A stretch of DNA of 32,229 nucleotides from Candidatus Poseidoniaceae archaeon. Lineage in GTDB: Archaea > Thermoplasmatota > Poseidoniia > Poseidoniales > Poseidoniaceae. This document shows positions 9,165 to 17,064 of this stretch, piece by piece (the first letter of the stretch is position 1; each line of letters opens with the position of its first letter). The stretch spans positions 1 to 32,229 of the forward strand of contig JAPKFC010000018.1 of NCBI GenBank assembly GCA_028821785.1, read 5' to 3'. A program made the translations under genes and the position numbers. The notes under the pieces are model-generated. The model had not been told where the DNA came from. It worked only from the letters and a program-made list of their open reading frames with translations, and ran no database searches.

Positions 9165-9175
9165 GGCTTAAGCCT
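9164..9175. terminator. 12-bp palindrome at convergent stop codons
   Basis: AGGCTTAAGCCT is a perfect palindrome covering the last base of the plus-strand stop, the three-base gap and the minus-strand stop with its neighbouring codon. It may be a shared end signal or simple chance; with no loop it would make a poor RNA hairpin. Confidence 0.2.
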
Positions 9176-9608
9176 TGAATACCTGCTTCAATGATTTGAC
9201 AATGCTTCTTGCTTGTGCATAATCAGATGGTGAAAAGTATCCAGCAAATTCTCCATCATTTACAGCAACTACTGCCTGAGGACTACGCTTTTTTATTTCA
9301 GCAAGAACTTCACTTAGTGGAGTTGCTAATTCTACTTGAAGAAAATCCATTTCCATTATTTGATTACATTTTGTTGAACTAATATCAGAACCCTTTGCTA
9401 TTGCAGTTAACATTTGTTTTGTTCCGATTACACCCTTAACTTGGCTATCGTCATTAAGAACAATCAGCACTCCACCAGGAACGCTGAGGAGTCTATTTGC
9501 CCCCTCTTGTAATGAATCATCCAAGCCCGCAGTAATGTGTTCATCGTCAAGTTCTAAGTCTGCAACAGTCTTCGTCACTGGTTTCACCACTCCCAGTTCC
9601 ATTGCCAT
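9168..9608 (-). CDS. CBS-domain pair protein
   Basis: The 146 residues form a tandem CBS module and nothing else. CBS 1 covers about residues 14-72 (DSLQEGANRLLSVPGGVLIV, then VKGVIGTKQML), and CBS 2 about residues 78-135 (TPLSEVLAEIKKRSPQAVVAV, then FAGYFSPSDY). Such pairs usually bind adenine nucleotides or SAM and regulate a partner. ATG 9608 is used; an in-frame ATG at 9602 is equally possible. The gene begins 40 bases after the GluRS stop and is probably the last gene of the minus-strand run. The partner is unknown. Confidence 0.85.
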   Translation of the reverse strand: MAMELGVVKPVTKTVADLELDDEHITAGLDDSLQEGANRLLSVPGGVLIVLNDDSQVKGVIGTKQMLTAIAKGSDISSTKCNQIMEMDFLQVELATPLSEVLAEIKKRSPQAVVAVNDGEFAGYFSPSDYAQARSIVKSLKQVFKA

Positions 9609-9648
9609 GCTCTATGATTGTTTTGGAGATTGAATATGTTCAGTAATC

Positions 9649-11391
9649 TCAATTATGTGTAAAAACAATTTTATTTTTAGCGACTATGATCCCGTAACCG
9701 ATTCGTTCCATTTGTACAGCAGTACCTATTGGATAGTCATGGTTTTCGAGTTTACCTTGAGTAGAAACTAATTTACCATCTTCAACCATTACCAATTCAG
9801 CATCTTCACAATTGCTACCAACCCAGTGAATAATCGACCTTTTGTCAATTCTTTCAGTTGAAGTGATTTGTGCAATACTTCCATCGATTGAGATATTACA
9901 GAAATCTTTCAATCTTGTATCAGTTTGATTTGCATCTTCAGCACTAATGTATACTGAGTTGTCATTGAGGTTAAACACACGTTGGCCCATACTTTTGTCA
10001 TTCGGATGCGTTGCAATGCTAATATTGTCTGGGCAGTCACCTTGGAGGGATATTTTTACAGGGTTTTTAACGAATGAAATACGAGGTGCAGTGGCATCAA
10101 TTACCTTGGTATTATGACTATACAATGAAGATAATGGAACACTAATATCCTTTTGAGTGACTCCAAGTTCTACCCAAAAGTGCCGTAATGCGCTTGCGGT
10201 AATGCCTCTTTCCTTTAGTGCAGATAATGTTGGTAGCCGAGGGTCATTCCACCCTTCAAATAATCCGGCTTCAATATCTCTTCTCATTTGTGAAGTTGAG
10301 AATCCTCCCCATTCGTGGACTTTCACTCGACCCCAATACATTGTTTCAGGATATTTCCAGCCGAAGTGCTGGTACAGTAAAGTCTGCTTTCTGGTTGAGT
10401 CCATTAGATCTTTTCCTCTGATAATATGTGTTACTCCTTGTAAGTAATCTTCTACAGCAGATTGGAAATCTAGTAAAGGCCAGACTTTGTATTTACTTCC
10501 AATTCCTTCACGAGGATGTGGATGTTTTTCTGTATCCTGCATTCGTAATGCAGGCCAATCTCTTAGAGCAGGATTCTTTAATTCCATATCGGTTTTGACT
10601 CTGACAACAGCATCACCTGGGACGAAAGTACCATCATTCATTTTGTTCCATAATTCAATATTGATTTCAACAGAATTATTACGGCAAGGGCACTCGGTCT
10701 TGGATTCTCTAAATACCTTAAATGCTTCACCAGAGCATTGGCAAACATAACCAAAACCTCGGTTTAACATCAGAACTGCATGTTCATAATAGTGAGCAAT
10801 TCTTTCACTAGCGAAGACAATTCTATGAGGTTTGAAGCCAATTAGCCATTCTGCTTCCTGTGGTATTTGCTTATACGCAGATGGCAGTGGTGGTTTGACG
10901 GTAGTATCTGTATCATCAAATCTTAGAATCAGTTCACCATCCCATTGTTTGGCATATGTGGAATTAATAACCAATCCTCGGGCATGTCCGAAAGATAGTG
11001 GTCCATTTGGATTGGGTGCAAATCGTAATACGACCTTACCCTTAACCGCATTTGCAAGTTCTGGTAATCCGGTCCTTCTTTCCTTCTTTTCACGCTTTAA
11101 GAGAAGGTGTGGTGCTTCATTTTGAAGTATTTCAATCAGGGCATCCACTCCTTGTGATGATGCAATATTATTTGCTTCAATAACAGCTTGAATAATGATC
11201 GGACTAACCACGTTTCCATGTTGGCGTAAATCTTCCATTGTGCCCATTACTCGACCAATGACTGAGCCTGGAACGGCCTTACCTTCATACTCAATAGCGT
11301 TTTGAATTGCCAAGTGACGGATGGCCGCTAATGTTTCCTCATCTGGTGTCCAACTCATACGCTTCAACACTGCCAGCGGCCAACCATTCAT
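9649..11391 (-). CDS. gltX: Glutamyl-tRNA synthetase, archaeal type
   Basis: A class Ic aminoacyl-tRNA synthetase charging tRNA-Glu. The archaeal/eukaryotic-type architecture is visible: an N-terminal helical domain (SWTPDEETLAAIRHLAIQNA), the Rossmann catalytic domain with RFAPNPNGPLSFGHARG (HIGH-like FGHA at 134-137), LRFDDTD at 157-163, a cysteine cluster C217/C219/C234/C236 that probably binds zinc, the KMSKS-like loop GGFSTSQMRR near 362-371, and a beta-barrel anticodon domain. The length of 580 residues is normal. ATG 11391 is taken as start; the in-frame MSWTPDEE at residue 12 is an alternative. It follows rnhB by 21 bases. A GatDE or GlnRS partner for glutamine is not in the window. 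Confidence 0.95.
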   Translation of the reverse strand: MNGWPLAVLKRMSWTPDEETLAAIRHLAIQNAIEYEGKAVPGSVIGRVMGTMEDLRQHGNVVSPIIIQAVIEANNIASSQGVDALIEILQNEAPHLLLKREKKERRTGLPELANAVKGKVVLRFAPNPNGPLSFGHARGLVINSTYAKQWDGELILRFDDTDTTVKPPLPSAYKQIPQEAEWLIGFKPHRIVFASERIAHYYEHAVLMLNRGFGYVCQCSGEAFKVFRESKTECPCRNNSVEINIELWNKMNDGTFVPGDAVVRVKTDMELKNPALRDWPALRMQDTEKHPHPREGIGSKYKVWPLLDFQSAVEDYLQGVTHIIRGKDLMDSTRKQTLLYQHFGWKYPETMYWGRVKVHEWGGFSTSQMRRDIEAGLFEGWNDPRLPTLSALKERGITASALRHFWVELGVTQKDISVPLSSLYSHNTKVIDATAPRISFVKNPVKISLQGDCPDNISIATHPNDKSMGQRVFNLNDNSVYISAEDANQTDTRLKDFCNISIDGSIAQITSTERIDKRSIIHWVGSNCEDAELVMVEDGKLVSTQGKLENHDYPIGTAVQMERIGYGIIVAKNKIVFTHN

Positions 11392-11412
11392 CAATTAAGT
11401 GGCTTAACCAAA

Positions 11413-12135
11413 TCAAAATAATGTGGTTTGAACATTTGCCGAATCATTCCTAATCGGTGGTGGAGTATCGTATTTCTCCATCCACTTGTTTTTGATAGTA
11501 GCCCACGCCCACCTTAATTCACTGTACGGAAGAGGCTCGGTAACTAATTTGTCCAATATTTTCGTGGTATTAGGATCGCTCGGGTATCCGGACCCGACCG
11601 AAAAACCAACTTGTTGTGAGATTTGTTCTACCGCTTGGTCTCTTGCAACCTTTGCAAAAACACTCGCCATACCAACGACGGGGTCAATCGAATCGGCTTT
11701 GTGAAGACTCTCCATTTCGCTTTCAGGCCATGGCCAATTGTCAATTCTCGCAACAATTCTATCAGTGAATCTTTGCGGGATTACATCACATGCATCAGCC
11801 AAAATGGACACTTTTTCTGATACCCGTTGCGATAACAAATTAAGACACTCAGCAAATAAATCGACCTCAAGAATATTGAGGCCATCTCCAGATAAAGCAA
11901 TATCTATTCTTTCGGGACTACAAATATTGACTTCATATTCCCATCCCCTTGAATCCTTTTGCTGTTTGAACCAGTCTACTAATTCCACTCTTTTTTTGCT
12001 GCTCAAATCCTTTGAATCTTTGACGCCCGCATCAATTAACAATTGAATGTCCTCATAAGGAACAGCACATATTCCTACCACTAAAGGTCCAAGGCAAGGC
12101 CCTCTTCCAGCCTCATCTAGACCTACTCGCCACAT
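11413..12135 (-). CDS. rnhB: Ribonuclease HII
   Basis: It cuts RNA in RNA-DNA hybrids and at single ribonucleotides in DNA. The metal-binding carboxylates are all present: Asp7 and Glu8 in GLDEAGRGP, Asp114 in ILADACD, and Asp148 in KADS. The later GSGYPSDP motif is also typical. The 240-residue length includes a C-terminal tail ending QTTLF, which looks like a shortened PCNA-binding motif (Q-x-x-L-x-x-F-F), consistent with recruitment to replication forks. The start is ATG 12135 with GAGGGA eight bases upstream, formed by the TGA stop of the preceding surface-protein gene; a TTG at 12138 is less likely. Confidence 0.95.
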   Translation of the reverse strand: MWRVGLDEAGRGPCLGPLVVGICAVPYEDIQLLIDAGVKDSKDLSSKKRVELVDWFKQQKDSRGWEYEVNICSPERIDIALSGDGLNILEVDLFAECLNLLSQRVSEKVSILADACDVIPQRFTDRIVARIDNWPWPESEMESLHKADSIDPVVGMASVFAKVARDQAVEQISQQVGFSVGSGYPSDPNTTKILDKLVTEPLPYSELRWAWATIKNKWMEKYDTPPPIRNDSANVQTTLF

Positions 12136-12144
12136 CAAAATCCC

Positions 12145-14628
12145 TCAAATATCTAAATCATCTAAATCTGGTGCCGATGGAATAGATTTAGGTAACGGGA
12201 CACTAGATACACTTTCTGCAACAGGGGGTTCTCCAAGTATCTGTTGCGGGTCATGCCTAGTTGTCATATCCGTTTCGTTACTTTTGACTTCTAATGATTC
12301 ATTAGCTTGGTGAGGAATGGCAATTCCATGTTGCTCAATCGTTCCAAGTAACTCATCCGCCCCCATCTTCACATTTGCGGTATCATGAACTTCTAGTACA
12401 GTGGCTGCAGCATCTCTTAGAGATGGTTCCATAGGTTGGGTTGCTGGTTGACTTACACCTGCGCGTGAAGTAAATGCCTGTTCAAAATGTTCCTTTTGAA
12501 CATGTAATGCAGATTCGATTTCAGGTTGTTGACTCCTTTGAGAGAATTTCCCCATCCAATCATCAACTTGTTCAGGGGCTTTATTTTTCTGAGCGTACAA
12601 CTCACTTTTTATCGCTTCCTCAGCCTTGCGAGTAATACGGTCAGTGTTCGCTTTGAGAAGAAGCATACTAGAAACAAAGATCGCCAATATTACAAATGAC
12701 CAAGCCTTGAGAACTAGCCAAGTAGTTGACATTATTTGAGCAAAATCAATCAACGGTTCATCTTCTCCTGCTGCAGGTTGCCAAGGAATTCCTTTATAAT
12801 CGGCTGACGATGTATGAATAAACTCAATTTCAGGAGAAAATTTGGAACGTACCGTCGTATTAATCCAAATTGTTCCATTTGCTTGTTGGTCCACCGGTAT
12901 CTCAACCCAGGCTCTCAATGTAAAGTTAGCACCGATTGGGATGTCATCTATTTCAAAGGACCTCGGATGTTCAACTCCCTCTTCTACAATCGCAATAAAA
13001 GGCGGAATGAATGCCATCTCAGTGGAATGTGATGATTGTAATTGAACGATTAATCCATCGAATGCATTACCCTCATTACGCAAAGTCATTACGATTGAGA
13101 GCCTGCCCTTTGAATCAATTTCTTCGCTAACATTTTCAAATGACCAATTTATTACAGGAGATATTTTTACTGGAATGTTAATGATTTGCAACTGTTCACT
13201 ATTAAGAAAATTTACAGCGATGCTAACATTACCATTTTCAAATGCGATTGAATCATTACTCGCAGTTATTGTAATGTCCGGAAATTGGTCGCTAAATGAA
13301 TTAGCAATTTCTATGCCAGTAGATGGAACACTAACATCGACAAATGCAGGTGCGCTCAACAATTCAAGAGAATAATAATCAATTGCATTACCTGTATTGG
13401 TGACTTCAATAGTAGAATTGCATGATTGTAGTGGTAGTAAATCATAACAACCAGCAGTACTAAGAGATGCTTCTCCAGCTCTTTCTCTAACAATTGTAGC
13501 ACCAACATCAATTGAATAAGTGCGCTCATAAGCCCCTAATGCAAAAACAAAGAAACGAACATTAATTGAGCCGCTATATTGCACTGGTGATTGGAAACCA
13601 ATCTCTATCGTTCTTGATTGATTAGGTGCTAGAAACTGGTCTTCTAATCCATTGAATAATGCTACAGTCCACCCATCATTTTCAAAACGATCGGATTTGG
13701 CAAATCCATTCAAAGTATCACCGTTTTCATCTATTGCTTGCATTGTGAGATTCATTCTATTATCTACATTTCCGGTGTTGCGTAGTGTAATTTCTAACCT
13801 TCCATCTTCACCCGGTGCTAATTCTAAATCAGGCTCAGCAAAGTCAATACTTGCATTGCGAAAGGAATCATAAATCAAATTAAATGACCACTGGCTTAAG
13901 GCCCTATCTAGGCCAGATACGGCTTTCAAGGTAAATTGAGGGCCTTGACCTTGCAAAGGCGCACCATCTATTACTTCTGGAATATCAATCCATACAAAAA
14001 CATAAGATAATTGGCCTGGAACTAAAGTTTCAAAGGCATTATTTCCAGAAGTTTCATTCATCGTCCAACCCCAATTAAAAGTTGATGTTGAGTAAATATC
14101 GTAGGTGATATTATCATTCAATATCGCATTATTTGTAATATTGACTGCAACAGAAGTTCTGCTTCCAGCTTCAACAGTAAATGTTGAAATTCCGCTGACT
14201 CCAAAAGTTAGATTACTTTGTGGTGCGATGGTTATGAGAATTTGTGATACTACAAAACTAGAGTCCATATCCGTTGTAATATTTAGAGTGATAAAAGTAG
14301 AACCATATTCAGAACTGCCACTAGCGGTGACATTAAATTTTAATTGTTGCAGGTGATTCTCTACCAATGTGTAGTTTAGTGGCAATCCAGTTATGGATAA
14401 ACCAGAACTAACATTTTCGATATTAGCGGTAAAAGTTTGGACACTATCTGCAATATTATGAGTTGTAAAGAACACTTCTGACATTTCACCTCGATGAACT
14501 ATTACTTCAGAGGGAGTGTGTAAAGACATTATTTCATTACTTTCTCTTGCCTGTGATTCAACCGATGCTATCGCCATTGGGAATAGGCTCGGAATGATGA
14601 AAAGTGCAAGAACAATCCATCTGCTCAT
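12145..14628 (-). CDS. Large secreted surface protein with beta-sandwich repeats and one C-terminal membrane helix
   Basis: 827 residues from ATG 14628, which opens a clean signal peptide (MSRWIVLALFIIPSLFPMAIA); an in-frame ATG at 14667 would add 13 residues without signal character. The outer part (~30-630) consists of repeated ~100-residue Ig-like units with the wording typical of NEW3/CARDB-type domains, such as LEITLRNTGNVDNRMNLTM and IEVTNTGNAIDYYSLELL. N-x-S/T sites are dense. A single membrane helix lies near 634-660 (WLVLKAWSFVILAIFVSSML), followed by a Lys/Glu/Gln/Pro-rich cytosolic tail of ~165 residues ending in DDLDI. It leads the run with rnhB and gltX. No catalytic motif was seen; adhesion or envelope structure is a guess. 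Confidence 0.8.
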   Translation of the reverse strand: MSRWIVLALFIIPSLFPMAIASVESQARESNEIMSLHTPSEVIVHRGEMSEVFFTTHNIADSVQTFTANIENVSSGLSITGLPLNYTLVENHLQQLKFNVTASGSSEYGSTFITLNITTDMDSSFVVSQILITIAPQSNLTFGVSGISTFTVEAGSRTSVAVNITNNAILNDNITYDIYSTSTFNWGWTMNETSGNNAFETLVPGQLSYVFVWIDIPEVIDGAPLQGQGPQFTLKAVSGLDRALSQWSFNLIYDSFRNASIDFAEPDLELAPGEDGRLEITLRNTGNVDNRMNLTMQAIDENGDTLNGFAKSDRFENDGWTVALFNGLEDQFLAPNQSRTIEIGFQSPVQYSGSINVRFFVFALGAYERTYSIDVGATIVRERAGEASLSTAGCYDLLPLQSCNSTIEVTNTGNAIDYYSLELLSAPAFVDVSVPSTGIEIANSFSDQFPDITITASNDSIAFENGNVSIAVNFLNSEQLQIINIPVKISPVINWSFENVSEEIDSKGRLSIVMTLRNEGNAFDGLIVQLQSSHSTEMAFIPPFIAIVEEGVEHPRSFEIDDIPIGANFTLRAWVEIPVDQQANGTIWINTTVRSKFSPEIEFIHTSSADYKGIPWQPAAGEDEPLIDFAQIMSTTWLVLKAWSFVILAIFVSSMLLLKANTDRITRKAEEAIKSELYAQKNKAPEQVDDWMGKFSQRSQQPEIESALHVQKEHFEQAFTSRAGVSQPATQPMEPSLRDAAATVLEVHDTANVKMGADELLGTIEQHGIAIPHQANESLEVKSNETDMTTRHDPQQILGEPPVAESVSSVPLPKSIPSAPDLDDLDI

Positions 14629-14711
14629 AACACACTGCACGCAGTTTAGTTCTTCAAACAGTCGCATTTGGTGTGCAGGTATTCAATCAATAATAAATTC
14701 GAAACTCTAGT

Positions 14712-15278
14712 ATGGCCAATGACAGGTTTCTTCAAAGAAGTGGTTTTGGCCGAACCATGGCACCAATTTGGCCTTTCGGCAAAAAGAAGGAACCAGACCA
14801 GCTTGAAGAAGAGGCACCAACTCCAATAATGTACAAGATGGGTGAAAATGCAAGTCAGCAAACATTAGCAGATGAGTCTCACAAAAGTTCAGATGATTAC
14901 AAATCTGCACTTGCACTATTTGGTGATGGAGCAACTGAAGTAACTAAGGCTGCAGATCAATCTTCTCAATATGATGGGGTTGTTTCTGGGGATGGACAAT
15001 TGTCTCCGAGTAAAGCAGAACCTGCGGTAAAAAGACAAAATCTTCCTGAGATTAGTGTAAGAACCGAGAAGCCTAAGCAAGTCCAATCATCTCCACCTGC
15101 AATTCCTACTAAGCCAGCAGTACCATCCAAAGCAGCGCCACCAGCAGTGCCTAAATCTCCAGCGTTTACTTGGATTCATCATACTGATGGATATCATTAC
15201 AAGAAAAAGGCCGATGGAAGTTTTGATGCAACCCCTCACGTCAAGAAAAACAACGGCTCGTACATTCCATACTCGTGA
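14712..15278 (+). CDS. Proline-rich protein with conserved-looking C-terminal His/Tyr/Lys segment
   Basis: 188 residues from ATG 14712; an in-frame ATG at 14757 (MAPIWPFGKKK) could be the real start. There is no signal peptide or membrane helix. Residues ~40-115 are polar and probably disordered. A Pro/Ala/Lys run follows (AIPTKPAVPSKAAPPAVPKS, ~130-149), then a compact end, FTWIHHTDGYHYKKKADGSF and a short basic tail. The layout is linker plus short binding module. It is divergent from the large surface-protein gene, with an ~80-base space that must carry both promoters. I do not recognise a family. Confidence 0.7.
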   Translation: MANDRFLQRSGFGRTMAPIWPFGKKKEPDQLEEEAPTPIMYKMGENASQQTLADESHKSSDDYKSALALFGDGATEVTKAADQSSQYDGVVSGDGQLSPSKAEPAVKRQNLPEISVRTEKPKQVQSSPPAIPTKPAVPSKAAPPAVPKSPAFTWIHHTDGYHYKKKADGSFDATPHVKKNNGSYIPYS

Positions 15279-15285
15279 GATTCAA

Positions 15286-15302
15286 AATGCCTAATTGGCA
15301 TT
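15286..15302. terminator. Hairpin between convergent genes
   Basis: AATGCC, a five-base loop and GGCATT form a 6-bp stem in the 26-base space between the stop of the proline-rich gene and the stop of pheT. Its location suits a shared terminator; no long T-run follows on either strand. Confidence 0.4.
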
Positions 15303-15304
15303 GA

Positions 15305-17053
15305 TTAAACTGGGTCTGGAAGTGCAGAATTAAGCAATGTCACATCAAATTCTGCTCCATTGATTGGTACTTTGAGTTCAAACTCATTTGATACAGAAGG
15401 GTCTATTTCACCAAAGCATCCCACCCATGTATCTCCAATCAATACTTTTGCAGATCTTCCAGTCAACCAAGGACCTTCTCCATCTGGTAGCGCCTCAATT
15501 GTGTAATCCTTTGCGCCTAAGTCTCTCAGCATTGCTTGGATTCTACCGCGAACAGCAGCAAAACCGCCGCCCTTTTCAGCCATCAAGAATGCAACACGGT
15601 CGCAATTCTTGTGATCTCTAACAACAGTTCCTAATTCGTATACCCCTTGAGGTAATTCATGATGGCGGTTGCTTGCAAGTAATCTAAATAATCCTGGAAG
15701 GATATATTGCCGTAGTAGTGTATGGTCGATTGTAATTGGGTTGGTGATTCTGGTAACCTTTCCACTTTGTTGCCATCGCATCAATTCAAATTGGTCACGG
15801 TCATTTGACAGAGTCAGTGATTGGATTTGCATAAATCCAAGACCTTGTAATGAATCTCTAATTCTCCTTCTAATATGATTATCAGAGCGTGGAATTGCGG
15901 TTAGTGGTGCCTTTGCAACATCTTGACCTAGATCTTCATATCCATGGCCAATAGCGATTTCTTCAACTAAATCTACTGGATGCAAGATGTCAAATCGCCA
16001 ACGAGGCATGATGAAATTAAGCATCTGCTCTCCTGCAGCAGCATCAGCCATACGCTTTGGAATCGTTGGAGAGTTTTCAGGTGCAGGACTGAGTCCAGAA
16101 AAAATACCACCCATGCGATTTATTGAAGTAGACAGTTCATCAGATGAAAATTCTCGTCCCAATAGACCATTTACCAATCGTTGTGGTACGCTATGAGTTA
16201 TTCCATTACCATTAGGAAGAGTCTCGTTTACTCCATCTATTCCATTGACAATTACTGATTCAACGACTCCGCCATGCTCCGCTAATTGCATTGCGATCAG
16301 CATCAAAGATGATTCACAAGCACGGCGATCCCAACCGGTGACATCAATGAAAAATTCGGTGGTCGAATGTGTTACAGTGGTATGGTCTCCATTGATGATT
16401 GGAGGGAAGGATAGAACTTTATCGCTTGAGTCCAGTATAATCGGATAACGTTCCATATCTGCCATTAGGTGAGCATAATCAATTCCTTTAGGATGATTTT
16501 CCAATATTTGTGTAATAGTCATATCTTCTTCCATAGCGAGTGGGGTGAAAGAATAATCCTTATCGACACCTATTACTCTAAACGGAGGCTGTAATTTTGC
16601 TAGGTCATGAACTCCAATAGAAGCACGCTTTCTGCCACGTCCTAAAGCGAAATGTAACTTTTCTTGATGGTCCATCAGTGTTTGAATGAATGCATCCTTT
16701 TCAGCCGAAGTTGTGCCAATATTGACACCCCTAACAACCGCTCCGAGTATAACTGGTCTAATCGTTGCAAGTTCCGAATCTACATTCATCTCAATTGTTC
16801 CTTCAATGACATTCATATTTGGTTCTGCGGTAGTTCCATGCAAAAATGGTCTGAGTGCAAATGCTAATGTTTCTCCAGATAGCAAGTCTGGCCTATCAGG
16901 AAATATTTCAATGTCTAGAACCTCATCATCACAATTGTCAACATCAGTTCCCATCAATGGTAATTGGTCTGCGAGAATTGCGATATCATGTACAAGTCCA
17001 TGTGACTTCATAATCTCGGCCAATAAGCTCTGTTGAACAGAAATAGTCGGAAT
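15305..17053 (-). CDS. pheT: Phenylalanyl-tRNA synthetase beta subunit, probable AUU start
   Basis: The beta subunit of the heterotetrameric class II PheRS. The archaeal short form (582 residues) contains DIEIFPDRPDLLSGETLAFAL near the N-terminus, the B3/4 editing-type region, the B5 region, and the pseudo-catalytic end. The first canonical start in frame is TTG 17023, but coding-like sequence continues upstream as PTISVQQSLL, matching the usual archaeal PheT opening MPTxxV. No ATG, GTG or TTG precedes it, whereas ATT 17053 sits seven bases after GAGG within GAGGTGATC, a near-perfect Shine-Dalgarno match. The upstream gene's TGA (17058-17060) lies inside that site, so the two genes are probably coupled. 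The alpha subunit pheS is not adjacent. Confidence 0.93.
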   Translation of the reverse strand: MPTISVQQSLLAEIMKSHGLVHDIAILADQLPLMGTDVDNCDDEVLDIEIFPDRPDLLSGETLAFALRPFLHGTTAEPNMNVIEGTIEMNVDSELATIRPVILGAVVRGVNIGTTSAEKDAFIQTLMDHQEKLHFALGRGRKRASIGVHDLAKLQPPFRVIGVDKDYSFTPLAMEEDMTITQILENHPKGIDYAHLMADMERYPIILDSSDKVLSFPPIINGDHTTVTHSTTEFFIDVTGWDRRACESSLMLIAMQLAEHGGVVESVIVNGIDGVNETLPNGNGITHSVPQRLVNGLLGREFSSDELSTSINRMGGIFSGLSPAPENSPTIPKRMADAAAGEQMLNFIMPRWRFDILHPVDLVEEIAIGHGYEDLGQDVAKAPLTAIPRSDNHIRRRIRDSLQGLGFMQIQSLTLSNDRDQFELMRWQQSGKVTRITNPITIDHTLLRQYILPGLFRLLASNRHHELPQGVYELGTVVRDHKNCDRVAFLMAEKGGGFAAVRGRIQAMLRDLGAKDYTIEALPDGEGPWLTGRSAKVLIGDTWVGCFGEIDPSVSNEFELKVPINGAEFDVTLLNSALPDPV

Positions 17054-17055
17054 AA

Positions 17056-17064
17056 GATCACCTC
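17056..17064 (-). promoter_or_regulatory. Ribosome-binding site of pheT, placing an AUU start
   Basis: The minus strand reads GAGGTGATC, the complement of nine bases of the usual archaeal 16S 3' end. The next triplet at correct spacing is ATT at 17053-17051. The site overlaps the stop codon of the upstream gene. Confidence 0.7.

Noticed and set aside
14646-14934. Minus-strand open frames upstream of the large surface-protein gene
   Set aside because: They overlap the proline-rich gene on the plus strand, show no signal or motif, and have no ribosome-binding site.
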